Shown piece by piece: positions 43,762 through 55,709 of a DNA stretch of 64,000 bases. Made by a program: the position numbers and the translations under genes. Origin of the DNA: Gordonia jinghuaiqii (lineage in GTDB: Bacteria > Actinomycetota > Actinomycetes > Mycobacteriales > Mycobacteriaceae); contig NZ_CP059491.1 of NCBI RefSeq assembly GCF_014041935.1, positions 3,348,001 through 3,412,000 on the forward strand, in the 5' to 3' direction. The stretch's first letter is position 1. Each line of letters starts with the position of its first letter. The notes beneath the pieces were generated by a model. It was not told where the DNA came from. It ran no database searches and was given only the letters and a program-made list of their open reading frames with translations.

Positions 43762-44958
43762 TCACGTCCCCTTCACGTTGAGGATCTGGCGCAGGGTGTG
43801 CTCGATGTCCACGAGGTCCACGGCGTCGGCCATCACCTGATCGATGTCCTTGTACGCGTCGGGGATCTCGTCGACCCACTCCTCACCGTGCCGGTACTCG
43901 ATGCCGGCCATCCGCGCGGCGAGGTCGTCGGCGGTGAACCGCTTACGTGCCTCGGTACGCGAGAACCGGCGGCCCGCACCGTGCGGAGCGGAGCACAGTC
44001 CGGACTCATTTCCCTTGCCGCGCACCACGTATGACCTTGTCCCCATGGAACCCGGGATCACCCCGCGGACACCCTTGTGCGCGTCGATCGCGCCCTTGCG
44101 GGTGAGCCACACATCCTTGCCGCCGTGGGTTTCCTTCACGGTGTAGTTGTGGTGGCAGTTGATCCGATCCACTTCGAGGGGCACTGCATCGACATCGCCG
44201 GCATCCGAGGCGTACCAGTCTGCGAACACCTCGACGAAACGGTCCATCATCTCGGCCCGGTTCTCGAAGGCGAAGCGCTGCGCCCACTTCAGCTCCCGAA
44301 GGTAGGCGGCCAGCTCCGGTGTCCCTTGCGCAAGGTAGGCCAGATCGGCATTCGGCAACTGGATCGACCACTGCCGGCACAGCTTCTGGGCGATCTTGAT
44401 GTGCTTCTGCGCGATCTTGTTCCCGACGCCCCGTGATCCCGAGTGCAGGAACAGCCAGACGATGTCGCGCTCGTCGAGACACAGCTCGATGAAGTGGTTA
44501 CCCCCACCGAGCGAACCGAGCTGCTCGCGCCACTTCGGCGAATGCGACAGGTCGACGCCGGTGTCGGACGCCTGCCCGGCGAGAGAGTCGATACGCGCAC
44601 GCGTGAAGACGAACCGATCGAGGCCGCGGTTGTAGTTGCCCGGCGACAGCGGGATCGCCGCTTCGATCGCGCGCCGCAGCGCCGCGAGATCCATCCCGTC
44701 GATGTCGGCGGCACCGAGGCGCGTCTCGACGGCGATCATCCCGCATCCGATGTCGACTCCGACGGCCGCGGGGATGACCGCGTCGGTGGTCGGGATGACC
44801 GTGCCCACCGCGGAACCCTTGCCGGCGTGGGCATCCGGCATGAGGGCGATGTGCGGGTGCACGAACGGCAGGCGGGCGGTCTCGGCAGCCTGGCGCAGGG
44901 CGTTGTCGTCCACGTGCGATGCGTAGTTGAGCACCTTGGGCGACGCCATGGTGGGCAT
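43762..44958 (-). CDS. rtcB: RNA-splicing ligase RtcB
   Basis: A 398-residue RtcB-type ligase that joins RNA 2',3'-cyclic phosphate and 5'-OH ends with GTP and Mn2+. Motifs include MPDAHAGKGSAVGTVI, VGVDIGCGM (metal Asp/Cys), GSLGGGNHFIE, HSGSRGVGNKIA (metal His), the metal His in RINCHHNYTVKE, PGSMGTRSYVVRG and SAPHGAGRRFSR, the last holding the His that takes GMP. All ligands are present, so it should be active. No archease or RtcA/RtcR partner is in the window. ATG 44958 has AGGAACCCCC upstream. It probably stands alone between two terminator hairpins. Confidence 0.96.
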   Translation of the reverse strand: MPTMASPKVLNYASHVDDNALRQAAETARLPFVHPHIALMPDAHAGKGSAVGTVIPTTDAVIPAAVGVDIGCGMIAVETRLGAADIDGMDLAALRRAIEAAIPLSPGNYNRGLDRFVFTRARIDSLAGQASDTGVDLSHSPKWREQLGSLGGGNHFIELCLDERDIVWLFLHSGSRGVGNKIAQKHIKIAQKLCRQWSIQLPNADLAYLAQGTPELAAYLRELKWAQRFAFENRAEMMDRFVEVFADWYASDAGDVDAVPLEVDRINCHHNYTVKETHGGKDVWLTRKGAIDAHKGVRGVIPGSMGTRSYVVRGKGNESGLCSAPHGAGRRFSRTEARKRFTADDLAARMAGIEYRHGEEWVDEIPDAYKDIDQVMADAVDLVDIEHTLRQILNVKGT

Positions 44959-45050
44959 GAGGGGGTTCCTTTCGTGGGCGCCCGGGAGCGGGCCCTCACA
45001 TCAAAGCGTCGAACCACCCCGGTGGCAAAGGAATTTCACCCTCGACAGAG

Positions 45051-45091
45051 GCATGGCCCGACACCGCGTCGAGCGCGGTGTCGGGCCATGC
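45051..45091 (-). terminator. Strong hairpin terminator after ahpE
   Basis: A perfect 18-bp stem (45051-45068 with 45074-45091) closes a 5-base TCGAG loop immediately after the ahpE stop codon on the minus strand. It ends the DUF3052-ahpE transcript before rtcB. Confidence 0.85.
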
Positions 45092-45097
45092 GACGTG

Positions 45098-45580
45098 TCA
45101 GCCGACGACGCCGAGCGCCTTGTCCCAGACCTCGTTGTCGCGCACCTCGCCCGGTCCGACCATGTCCGCGTAGACGATGATGCCGTCGCGGTCGACGAGG
45201 AAGGTGCCGCGGTTGGCGTAGCCCCGGTCCTCGTTGAACACCCCGTAGGCACGGGCCGTCTCGCCATGAGGCCAGAAGTCCGACAGGATCGGGAAGAGGA
45301 ATCCCTGCGCAGACGACCACACCTTGTGCGTGGGCGACGGGCCCACCGACACGGTCACCGTGGTGACGTCGTCGTTGTCGAAGCGCGGTTGCTGGTCGCG
45401 GATGTAGCCCAGCTCGCCCTGGCAGGTGCCGGTGAACGCGAGCGGGAAGAACACGACGAGCACATTGCGGTCGGCGCGGAGAGCCGCGAGGGACACGAGC
45501 TGGTTGTTCTGATCGCGCAGCTCGAAATCCGGCGCCCGGTCTCCGACGGTCAGTGGTGCCGAAGGCAGAGCATCGCTCAT
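45098..45580 (-). CDS. ahpE: Peroxiredoxin AhpE
   Basis: A 160-residue peroxiredoxin of the AhpE subfamily, which reduces hydroperoxides. The active site PLAFTGTCQGEL contains C53 as the peroxidatic cysteine in the PxxxTxxC motif; no other cysteine follows, so it is a 1-Cys enzyme probably regenerated by mycoredoxin/mycothiol (family knowledge). GDRAPDFELRDQ, FFPLAF and GTFLVDRDGIIVY are typical. The ATG at 45580 overlaps the stop of the DUF3052 gene by four bases (ATGA), so the genes are coupled, as in the Rv2239c-Rv2238c pair. A strong hairpin ends the unit. Confidence 0.94.
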   Translation of the reverse strand: MSDALPSAPLTVGDRAPDFELRDQNNQLVSLAALRADRNVLVVFFPLAFTGTCQGELGYIRDQQPRFDNDDVTTVTVSVGPSPTHKVWSSAQGFLFPILSDFWPHGETARAYGVFNEDRGYANRGTFLVDRDGIIVYADMVGPGEVRDNEVWDKALGVVG

Positions 45581-45999
45581 ACTTTCTTGCCCGCGCGCGC
45601 CTTGGGCTGGACCAGTCGGGCGGCCGACCAATCTCCCAGGCTGATCGCCGACGTCTGCGTGAGACCGGCCGTCGGGGCGGCCTCGGCGATCTCGCTCGGA
45701 TCCACGTATCCGTTTTGTCCGGTCTTGGGTGAGAACACCCAGACAAACCCGTCTTCGGCGAGAGGACCGATGGCGTCCATCAGTGCGTCGACGAGATCGC
45801 CGTCGCCCTCGCGCCACCAGAGGATCACGACGTCGATGACGTCTTCGGCGTCCTCGTCGACCATCTCGGCGTCGATCGCGTCCTCGATATCGGCGCGAAG
45901 TTCGTCGTCAGTGTCCTCATCCCAGCCGAGTTCCTGCACGACCAAGCCCGCGGTCAAGCCCAATTTCTGAGCGTTGCTACCGTCTGTGGCGGCTACCAC
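45577..45999 (-). CDS. DUF3052 family protein (Rv2239c-like)
   Basis: A 140-residue acidic soluble protein of the actinobacterial DUF3052 family. Signatures are QKLGLTAGLVVQELGWDED, DVVILWWREGDGDLVDAL and FVWVFSPKTGQNGYV. The start is GTG 45999 with AGGAGGT upstream. The function is unknown; constant coupling to ahpE suggests a link to peroxide defence or redox sensing, though no cysteine is present. It is the first gene of the pair; its promoter must lie within 46000-46209, where no clear hexamers are seen. Confidence 0.88.
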   Translation of the reverse strand: MVAATDGSNAQKLGLTAGLVVQELGWDEDTDDELRADIEDAIDAEMVDEDAEDVIDVVILWWREGDGDLVDALMDAIGPLAEDGFVWVFSPKTGQNGYVDPSEIAEAAPTAGLTQTSAISLGDWSAARLVQPKARAGKKV

Positions 46000-46209
46000 C
46001 GCGAGTGACCTCCTGAAGGTTTTGATGGTTCGTTGTCATTTGCGTGTCCGGCGTAGGCGCGTACATCTCCGTACACCGATTCGCCTGTCAGCATAGGCAA
46101 CAGCCTAAAGCCTCACATTGCAAGCTGAACACCGTCGTCGATTTCGGGCGTTTCGCCGAGCCTGTCTTTCCATGGTGCACAGGCGGTCAGTACCCACGCT
46201 GCGACGGTG

Positions 46210-46836
46210 CTAACCGGACGGACTCGACGGCACGGTCGGCGCCGCGTCCGTCGCAGGCGCGCGCGGTGTCGCCGACGACGGTGCCGGTATGGGCGTGTAG
46301 GCGCCACACGCGTCGAGCAGGCGCTGCTTGTCGCGCGACCACTGTCCCGACACCGGATTCAGTGTGGTACGCAGCTCGCGTCGGATCGCGTCCTCGAGCC
46401 GTGCCGTCGAATCCAGGAACGTCTTCGCCGGGGCCACGACATCGGCCGGCGAGGTGTCGGTGATGTTCGGCCGGATCTGATCGGCTCCGGCGATCAGGCT
46501 CGCCCGCGCCTTGTCGTCGAGATCGCCGACGGCGGGATACGAGTGCGTCCTGTTGAGCCGGTCGATGAACGTGTTGACGCCCCGCACCATCACCACCATC
46601 GACGACATCGATTCACGGCAGAGCTCGACGCCCTCGGCGCGCACCGCGGCCGCTGCCGACGCCGACACCTCGGACCGGTAGACCGCGACCTCACCCGGGG
46701 CCGCAACACCCACACCACCAACCGTGGATGCACACGCACTCAACAGCATTCCCCCGAATGCGATGCACAGCGCCGTGGTGCCCAGAACACCCCTGTGTCC
46801 CCTGCGGCCGGGCCTGGCCTCCCCTGTGCCCAGCAT
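46210..46836 (-). CDS. Putative lipoprotein (Rv2240c-like)
   Basis: A 208-residue exported protein. The N terminus is basic (RPGRRGHRG), followed by a hydrophobic stretch and the lipobox LSAC with C35 as the likely lipidated cysteine. The mature part is helical (AAAAVRAEGVELCRESM, DDKARASLIAGADQIRPNI) with two further cysteines that could pair (CRES and DACGAY). The last 30 residues are Pro/Ala/Ser-rich. It lies in the place of Rv2240c, between ahpE-DUF3052 and aceE. Its function is unknown. It is divergent from aceE, with about 200 bases between starts. Confidence 0.82.
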   Translation of the reverse strand: MLGTGEARPGRRGHRGVLGTTALCIAFGGMLLSACASTVGGVGVAAPGEVAVYRSEVSASAAAAVRAEGVELCRESMSSMVVMVRGVNTFIDRLNRTHSYPAVGDLDDKARASLIAGADQIRPNITDTSPADVVAPAKTFLDSTARLEDAIRRELRTTLNPVSGQWSRDKQRLLDACGAYTPIPAPSSATPRAPATDAAPTVPSSPSG

Positions 46837-47042
46837 CGCCTCTCCCTACTCATGAGTAACAGTTGACCGACGCTACCGCAGCCGGGCGATCGCGACAGGG
46901 TACACAGATCCAGTCGGTGCCAAGCCACCTCACATGGGGCACGATGAAGGGGGCACCGCACAACATCGGAGTGGCGGTGCCGCACGCCATGCAGCCGGAC
47001 CACCACCCCGAGTCCGGCCTGTCAGAGGGAGTAGGCATCACC

Positions 47043-49871
<2,829 letters not shown>

Positions 49872-49896
49872 CGCCGCTGCCCGACGGGTACTGGTC

Positions 49897-49930
49897 GACC
49901 TTCGGCGTGTGCGCGCCGACGCCGAAGGTC
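49897..49930 (+). terminator. Hairpin between aceE and mabR
   Basis: A perfect 12-bp stem (49897-49908 with 49919-49930) with a 10-base loop is followed by TAGATTT. It ends only 13 bases before the mabR GTG start, so it may end aceE transcripts or sequester the mabR ribosome site. Confidence 0.7.
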
Positions 49931-49943
49931 TAGATTTGAGGTC

Positions 49944-51215
49944 GTGTCCGATGCGCGCGTGAATCAGAAGCCACCACAGGCTGACGTGTTCGGTGCGCGA
50001 GGGGCCCATGTGCCGGCCCCCGCCACCGTCCACGACGCGCTGCCGGACACCCTCCTGCGGCGGGTCAAGCAGTACAGCGGCCGCCTGGCGACCGAGGCCG
50101 TTCATTCGATGCAGGATCAGCTGCCGTACTTCTCCGATCTCGACGCCGCCCAGCGGGCGAGCGTGCAGCTGGTCGTGCAGACCGCGGTGGTGAGCTTCGT
50201 CGAGTGGATCCAGGATCCCGAGGGCAACGTGAAGTTCACGGTGCAGGCCTTTCAGGTGGTCCCGCAGGATCTGGCCCGGCGCATCACGCTGCTGCAGACC
50301 GTCGAGATGGTCCGGGTGGCGATGGAGTTCTTCGAGAAGTGGCTGCCGCTTCTCGCCCGCAACGACGACCAGCTCCGTGCACTGACCGAGTCGGTGCTGC
50401 GCTACGGCCGCGAGATCGGTTTCGCCGCGGCGTCGATCTACGCCTCGGCCGCGGAGTCACGGGGCGCGTGGGATTCCCGGCTCGAGGCGCTGGTCGTCGA
50501 CGCCGTGGTCCGCGGCGACTCCGGTCCGCAGCTGCTCTCCCGGGCCGCCGCCCTCAACTGGGACTCCGACGCACCGGCCACCGTCATCGTCGGGACACCG
50601 CCGCCCGAACAGAACGTGTCGGTACCCCTGGCCATCCACAACACTGCCAAGCAGTTCGACCGGTCGGCCTTGTCGGTGGTCCAGGGGTCGGTGCTGGTGG
50701 CGATCGTGAGCGGTCCCGCACGGCCGACCGAGAAGTTCGTCTCCGCCCTGCTCTCGCACTTCGCCGACGGGCCGGTGGTGATCGGTCCGACGATGCCGAA
50801 CCTCGGCAGCGCACACGCGAGCGCCGTCGAGGCGATGGCCGCGATCGAGGCCGTGGTGGGCTGGCCGAGCGCTCCGCGGCCGGTTCACAGCCTCGAATTG
50901 TTACCCGAACGAGCCCTCAACGGTGACGAGTCAGCGGTGACCACTCTGATCGAATCTCTGGTCGAACCGCTTGCCGAGGGCGGCACGACCCTGACCACGA
51001 CGCTGGAGGCCTACCTCGACTCCGGCGGCTCGGTCGAGTCGTGCGCGCGCGTTCTGTACATACATCCAAATACCGTCCGCTACCGACTGAAGAAAATTGC
51101 GGAAATCACACGGCGTGACCCAACCAACCCTCGCGATGCCTACGTTCTGAGGATCGCGTCGACGGTAGGTCGTTTGACACACTTACGGCACAAATCACAA
51201 CCTTCTGTCACTTGA
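49944..51215 (+). CDS. mabR: PucR-family regulator of mycolate FAS-II genes (MabR-like)
   Basis: A 423-residue regulator. The long N-terminal part has helical segments (LQTVEMVRVAMEFFEKWL, LLARNDDQLRALTESVLRY); a middle domain of CdaR/GGDEF-like type follows, and the C terminus is the PucR-type HTH_30 (TLEAYLDSGGSVESCARVL, IHPNTVRYRLKKIAEIT). It is the positional and sequence counterpart of Rv2242, named MabR in M. tuberculosis, which regulates fabD-acpM-kasA-kasB-accD6. GTG 49944 follows a hairpin with TTGAGG nearby. The operator pattern reported for MabR appears 109 bases after its stop, upstream of fabD. Confidence 0.9.
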   Translation: MSDARVNQKPPQADVFGARGAHVPAPATVHDALPDTLLRRVKQYSGRLATEAVHSMQDQLPYFSDLDAAQRASVQLVVQTAVVSFVEWIQDPEGNVKFTVQAFQVVPQDLARRITLLQTVEMVRVAMEFFEKWLPLLARNDDQLRALTESVLRYGREIGFAAASIYASAAESRGAWDSRLEALVVDAVVRGDSGPQLLSRAAALNWDSDAPATVIVGTPPPEQNVSVPLAIHNTAKQFDRSALSVVQGSVLVAIVSGPARPTEKFVSALLSHFADGPVVIGPTMPNLGSAHASAVEAMAAIEAVVGWPSAPRPVHSLELLPERALNGDESAVTTLIESLVEPLAEGGTTLTTTLEAYLDSGGSVESCARVLYIHPNTVRYRLKKIAEITRRDPTNPRDAYVLRIASTVGRLTHLRHKSQPSVT

Positions 51216-51323
51216 GCACCAGGCGTAACTGTCCGATTTACCGTTTCCGCTGATAGGAGCCTTAAGACAACGGTTCGGTAACAAATCTCAGACTGATGAC
51301 AAACCAGGTGACCCCGCGGTGAC

Positions 51324-51344
51324 GTTTGTGGGAACCCCACAAAA
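51324..51344. promoter_or_regulatory. MabR-type palindrome upstream of fabD
   Basis: GTTTGT, nine bases, ACAAAA matches the operator reported for MabR in mycobacteria (TTTTGT-N9-ACAAAA, recalled) except for one position. The arms extend as TTTGTGGG (51325-51332) and CCCACAAA (51336-51343). It lies 66 bases before the fabD start and likely overlaps its promoter. Confidence 0.7.
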
Positions 51345-51409
51345 CACGGCGACAAGGTTCATGCTGTTCCACACCCACACAGAGCGCTCAAACAGTGTTC
51401 TCTGGTCAC

Positions 51410-52318
51410 GTGCTCTCCATGCTTGCTCCAGGCCAGGGTTCTCAGACACCCGGTATGCTCACGCCGTGGCTCGATTTGCCCGGCGCACGTGACCAGATCG
51501 CGACGTGGTCGAAGATGACCCGGTTGGATCTCGAACGGCTCGGCACCACTGCCACAGCCGAGGAGATCACCGACACCGCGGTGACCCAACCGCTCGTCGT
51601 GGTCGCTGCCCTGCTGGCTTTCGACGAGGTCCGCAAGAATCGCGAACTGCCCGCAGATGCGGTTGTCGCCGGTCACTCGGTCGGCGAACTCGCTGCCGCG
51701 GCGATCACCGGCGTGATCTCCGCCGACGAGGCCGTGACCCTCGCCGCCCTCCGCGGTGCGGAGATGGCCAGGGCCTGTGCGCTCGAACCCACGACCATGG
51801 CCGCCGTCCTCGGCGGCGACGAGGCAGCCGTGCTCGCCCGTCTCGACGAACTCGAACTGGTCCCGGCCAACCGCAATGCGGCCGGTCAGATCGTCGCGGC
51901 CGGTGCGGTGGCGAAGATCGACGCACTCATCGCCTCCCCGCCGGAGAAGGCGCGCGTCCGCAAACTGGCCGTCGCCGGCGCCTTCCACACGCACTTCATG
52001 GCTCCCGCCCAGGAGGCCGTTGCCGCCGCGGCCGCGCGGATCACCCCCGGCGAGCCCACCCGGACACTCCTGTCCAACTCCGACGGGCAGCCTGTAACGA
52101 ATGGCGCCGAAGCTCTGACAAAACTGGTGGGACAGGTGACCAAGCCGGTCCGCTGGGACCTCTGCTCGGCGTACCTGCGTGAGCACGCCGCCTCCGCCCT
52201 CGTGGAGCTGCCACCGGCGGGCACCCTGGTGGGGATTGCCAAGCGTGAGCTGAAGGGCACCCCAGCGCTGGCTCTCAAGGAGCCCGGCGACATCGCGAAG
52301 ATCACAGAACTTGGATAG
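51410..52318 (+). CDS. fabD: Malonyl-CoA:ACP transacylase FabD
   Basis: A 302-residue enzyme that moves malonyl groups from CoA to AcpM for chain elongation. The start motif LAPGQGSQTPGM binds the phosphate/oxyanion, the nucleophile is Ser90 in AGHSVGELAA, Arg follows in LRGAEMARA, and the catalytic His is in GAFHTHFMAPA. NRNAAGQIVAAG is a family hallmark. GTG 51410 gives the standard length; GTG 51395 is another in-frame option. First gene of fabD-acpM-kasA-accD6, behind the MabR-type site. The gap to acpM is 134 bases. Confidence 0.96.
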   Translation: MLSMLAPGQGSQTPGMLTPWLDLPGARDQIATWSKMTRLDLERLGTTATAEEITDTAVTQPLVVVAALLAFDEVRKNRELPADAVVAGHSVGELAAAAITGVISADEAVTLAALRGAEMARACALEPTTMAAVLGGDEAAVLARLDELELVPANRNAAGQIVAAGAVAKIDALIASPPEKARVRKLAVAGAFHTHFMAPAQEAVAAAAARITPGEPTRTLLSNSDGQPVTNGAEALTKLVGQVTKPVRWDLCSAYLREHAASALVELPPAGTLVGIAKRELKGTPALALKEPGDIAKITELG

Positions 52319-52452
52319 CGGTCGCGGGTAATCCGCGGCCCCCGGAACGCCGGCTCACATGCAGGCGTGTCCAAGCGCGCGGACTCCTTCGGTCCGTTCT
52401 GCGCTCCGGAAGTATGTAAGTCAACGAAGCAAAAACGAAAGGGAACCACACA

Positions 52453-52755
52453 GTGGCTGCCACCCAGGAACAACTCATTGCCGGCATCGCCGAGATCATC
52501 GAGGAAGTCACCGGCATCGAGCCGTCCGAGGTGACCCTCGAGAAGTCGTTCGTCGATGACCTCGACATCGACTCGCTGTCCATGGTCGAGATCGCCGTGC
52601 AGACCGAGGACAAGTACGGCGTGAAGATCCCCGATGAGGATCTCGCCGGCCTGCGTACCGTCGGCGACGCCGTCGCGTACATCCAGAAGCTCGAGAACGA
52701 GAACCCCGACGCCGCAGCTGCCATCAAGGCACAGGTCGAGGCAGACCAGAACTGA
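52453..52755 (+). CDS. acpM: Meromycolate extension acyl carrier protein
   Basis: A 100-residue acyl carrier protein. Phosphopantetheine is expected on Ser41 in the conserved [13 protein letters not shown]. Residues 1-80 are the four-helix ACP core; the C-terminal extension beyond typical ACPs ([18 protein letters not shown]) is a mark of mycobacterial-type AcpM, although shorter than in M. tuberculosis. The GTG at 52453 follows GAAAGGG. The stop TGA overlaps the kasA ATG (TGATG), so the genes are translationally coupled. Confidence 0.96.
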   Translation: MAATQEQLIAGIAEIIEEVTGIEPSEVTLEKSFVDDLDIDSLSMVEIAVQTEDKYGVKIPDEDLAGLRTVGDAVAYIQKLENENPDAAAAIKAQVEADQN

Positions 52756-54023
52756 TGACCTCCCCTTCCCTCCGCGAGTACTCCACGCTGGGTGGGAACT
52801 TCCCGAGCGTGGTGGTCACCTCCATGGTGGCCACCACCTCGTTGGGTGAGGACCTCGACTCGACGTGGAAGAACCTGCTGGCCGGCGAGTCCGGCATCGG
52901 TGAGCTGACCGACGACTTCATCACCAAATACAACCTGCCGGTGCGTATCGGTGGTCGTCTGCTCAAGGACCCGTCCGAAGAGGTCACGCGGGTCGAGTCG
53001 CGGCGTATGGCCTACGTCGAGCGCATCGCGCACATCCTGAGCAAGCGCCTGTGGACGCAGGCCGGCGAGCCCGAGGTCGACAAGGATCGCCTTGCTGTCG
53101 TCATCGGCACCGGCCAGGGCGGCGGCGATGCGATGATCGACGCGGTCAAGGCCATGGAGAGCACCGGCAACTACCGCAAGGTGTCCCCGCTTGCCGTGTC
53201 GATGGCCATGCCCAACGGGCCGGCCGCCGTCGTCGGGCTGAACGTCGGTGCACGCGCCGGTGTCATCACCCCGGTGTCGGCCTGCTCCTCCGGCGCAGAG
53301 GCCATCGCGCACGCCTGGCGTCACATCGTCATGGGTGACGCCGACATGGTCGTCACCGGCGGCGTCGAGGGACACATCGACGCCGTGCCGATCGCAGCGT
53401 TCTCGATGATGCGTGCGATGAGCACCCGCAACGACGACCCGAAGGCCGCCTCGCGTCCGTTCGACTCCGACCGCGACGGTTTCGTCTTCGGCGAGGGCGC
53501 AGCCATGCTGATCATCGAGCGCGAGGAACACGCCAGGGCACGCGGCGCGCACATCCACGCACGTCTGCTCGGCTCGGGTATCACCTCCGACGGCTTCCAT
53601 CTCGTGGCACCGGATCCGAGCGGCCAGGGCAATGCCCGGGCGATGGCCAGGGCCCTGCAGTCCGCAGGTCTGCAGAAGTCCGACATCACCCACATCAACG
53701 CGCATGCCACGTCGACGCCCATCGGTGACACCGCCGAGGCGGCGGGCATCATCTCGGCGATCGGACAGCACGCAGCGGTCTACGCGCCGAAGTCTGCGCT
53801 CGGCCATTCCATCGGTGCAGTCGGGGCGCTCGAGTCGGTCCTCACCATCAAGAGCATCGAGGAAGGCGTCATCCCGCCGACCCTCAATCTCGAGAACCAG
53901 GACCCGGAATGCGACATCGACGTCGTCCACGGTGAACCGCGGTACGGACAGTTCGAGTACGCGATCAACAACTCGTTCGGTTTCGGTGGGCACAACGTGG
54001 CGCTCGCCTTCGGTCGCTACTGA
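52755..54023 (+). CDS. kasA: Beta-ketoacyl-ACP synthase KasA-like
   Basis: A 422-residue KAS I/II enzyme that condenses malonyl-AcpM with a growing acyl-AcpM during meromycolate extension. The catalytic Cys is near residue 177 in [16 protein letters not shown], with His in [12 protein letters not shown] and in [12 protein letters not shown]; the Lys/Glu region is [19 protein letters not shown] 52755 overlaps the acpM stop. Only one KAS gene is present: the second (kasB) that lies between kasA and accD6 in M. tuberculosis is missing here. The product may combine both roles, or kasB may be elsewhere. Confidence 0.94.
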   Translation: MTSPSLREYSTLGGNFPSVVVTSMVATTSLGEDLDSTWKNLLAGESGIGELTDDFITKYNLPVRIGGRLLKDPSEEVTRVESRRMAYVERIAHILSKRLWTQAGEPEVDKDRLAVVIGTGQGGGDAMIDAVKAMESTGNYRKVSPLAVSMAMPNGPAAVVGLNVGARAGVITPVSACSSGAEAIAHAWRHIVMGDADMVVTGGVEGHIDAVPIAAFSMMRAMSTRNDDPKAASRPFDSDRDGFVFGEGAAMLIIEREEHARARGAHIHARLLGSGITSDGFHLVAPDPSGQGNARAMARALQSAGLQKSDITHINAHATSTPIGDTAEAAGIISAIGQHAAVYAPKSALGHSIGAVGALESVLTIKSIEEGVIPPTLNLENQDPECDIDVVHGEPRYGQFEYAINNSFGFGGHNVALAFGRY

Positions 54024-54162
54024 CGCAGTCGCCACCGAACTCACCACTCGGCGGGTGGCCACCACGACGGTGGCCACCTCGCCGAGTATTCACGAGCAGG
54101 TGGGCGACAACGACGTCGCCGCCGTGTGACCCGGCAGCACCCCCGACACCCAGGAGACCGCG

Positions 54163-55614
54163 ATGACGACCTTGGCTCCCACCCCTGGCCGCGAAGAGGC
54201 CGCCGATCCCCGCGACCCGCTGTTGCGGCTGACGAACTTCTTCGACGAGGGCACGATGTCGTTGCTCCATCCGCGTGACAAGTCGGGGGTCCAGGCGGCG
54301 ATCGGCCTGGTCCACGGCGTGCGCACGGTCTCCTACTGCACCGACGGCACCGTGATGGGCGGGGCCATGGGTGTGGTGGGGTGTGCCCACATCGTCAACG
54401 CCATCGACACCGCCATCACCGAGCAGGCGCCGGTCATCGGCATCTGGCACTCGGGTGGTGCTCGCCTCGCCGAGGGTGTCGAGGCGTTGCACGCGGTGGG
54501 TCAGGTCTTCGAGGCGATGGTGCGCGCCTCGGGTTACATCCCGCAGATCTCGGTGGTCGTCGGTTTCGCCGCCGGCGGTGCCGCCTACGGACCGGCGCTG
54601 ACCGACATCGTGATCATGGCGCCCGCCGGTCGCGTGTTCGTCACCGGCCCGGACGTCGTCAAGAGCGTCACCGGCGAGGACGTCGACATGGAGTCGCTCG
54701 GCGGCCCCAACACCCACGGCAAGAAGTCGGGTGTCTGCCACATCGTCGCAGATTCCGAGCCCGACGCCCTGTGGCGCGCCCGTCGTCTCGTGTCGACGTT
54801 CACCCAGCAGGGACACTTCAACCGGGAGCGGGCCGAGGCCGGCGACACCGATCTCAAAGCCCTACTGCCCGAATCCAATCGACGCGCCTACGACGTCCAC
54901 CCCGTCGTCGAGCAGCTGCTCGACCGTGGTCTGGCCGCCGACGGCGAGACCGAGATCTCCAGTTTCGAAGAGCTGCAGGCCAAGTGGGCGCCGAACATCG
55001 TCATCGGCTTCGGCAGGCTCGCGGGTCGCAGCGTGGGCGTGATCGCCAACAACCCACTGCGCATGGGCGGCTGCCTCAACTCCGAGAGCGCCGAGAAGGC
55101 CTCTCGTTTCGTTCGTCTCTGCGACGCCTTCGGCATCCCGCTGATCGTCATCACCGACGTTCCCGGGTACCTGCCGGGCGTCGGTCAGGAGTGGAACGGC
55201 GTGGTCCGACGCGGCGCCAAGCTGTTGCACGCGTTCGCCGAGTGCTCGGTCCCCCGCGTCACGCTGGTGACGCGAAAGATCTACGGCGGCGCCTACATCG
55301 CGATGAACTCACGCGCCCTCGGGGCCACGGCGGTCTTCGCGTGGCCGGGTTCCGAGGTCGCCGTCATGGGCGCCAAGGCCGCCGTCGGCATCCTGCACAA
55401 GAAGGCACTCGCCGCCGCACCCGACGACGAGCGTGAGGCTCTGCATGAGCGTCTCGCCGCCGAGCACGAGGCCATCGCCGGTGGCGTGGGCCGCGCACAG
55501 TCGATCGGCGTCGTCGACGAGATCATCGACCCGGCACGCACCCGCAGCATCATCGCCGAGGCGCTCGCCGCCGCACCCGCCCGTCGCGGGCGGCACAAGA
55601 ACATCCCGCTGTGA
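54163..55614 (+). CDS. accD6: Acyl-CoA carboxylase carboxyltransferase AccD6
   Basis: A 483-residue biotin-dependent carboxyltransferase beta chain that makes malonyl-CoA (from acetyl-CoA) for FAS-II. The crotonase-fold halves show IGIWHSGGARLAEGVEALH, FAAGGAAYGPALTDIVIM and TGPDVVKSVTGEDVDME (N half), and IVITDVPGYLPGVGQEW, RKIYGGAYIAMNSRALGAT (C half, given in part). These match AccD6 rather than the propionyl type AccD5 by genome position. The ATG at 54163 follows CCAGGAGA. It is the last gene of the FAS-II cluster, 139 bases after kasA, and a 13-bp hairpin follows. Confidence 0.94.
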   Translation: MTTLAPTPGREEAADPRDPLLRLTNFFDEGTMSLLHPRDKSGVQAAIGLVHGVRTVSYCTDGTVMGGAMGVVGCAHIVNAIDTAITEQAPVIGIWHSGGARLAEGVEALHAVGQVFEAMVRASGYIPQISVVVGFAAGGAAYGPALTDIVIMAPAGRVFVTGPDVVKSVTGEDVDMESLGGPNTHGKKSGVCHIVADSEPDALWRARRLVSTFTQQGHFNRERAEAGDTDLKALLPESNRRAYDVHPVVEQLLDRGLAADGETEISSFEELQAKWAPNIVIGFGRLAGRSVGVIANNPLRMGGCLNSESAEKASRFVRLCDAFGIPLIVITDVPGYLPGVGQEWNGVVRRGAKLLHAFAECSVPRVTLVTRKIYGGAYIAMNSRALGATAVFAWPGSEVAVMGAKAAVGILHKKALAAAPDDEREALHERLAAEHEAIAGGVGRAQSIGVVDEIIDPARTRSIIAEALAAAPARRGRHKNIPL

Positions 55615-55660
55615 CGGAGTGATCCCGCTGTGATGTAGGGATCGACTGACAGACAGCGCA

Positions 55661-55689
55661 AATCGCCCCGGTCGTCGACCGGGGCGATT
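55661..55689. terminator. Terminator between accD6 and DUF3145
   Basis: A perfect 13-bp stem (55661-55673 with 55677-55689) closes a 3-base loop between two convergent genes. TGCCGTTCTGT follows, with few T residues. Confidence 0.85.
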
Positions 55690-55709
55690 GCCGTTCTGTC
55701 CTGCGCGGG

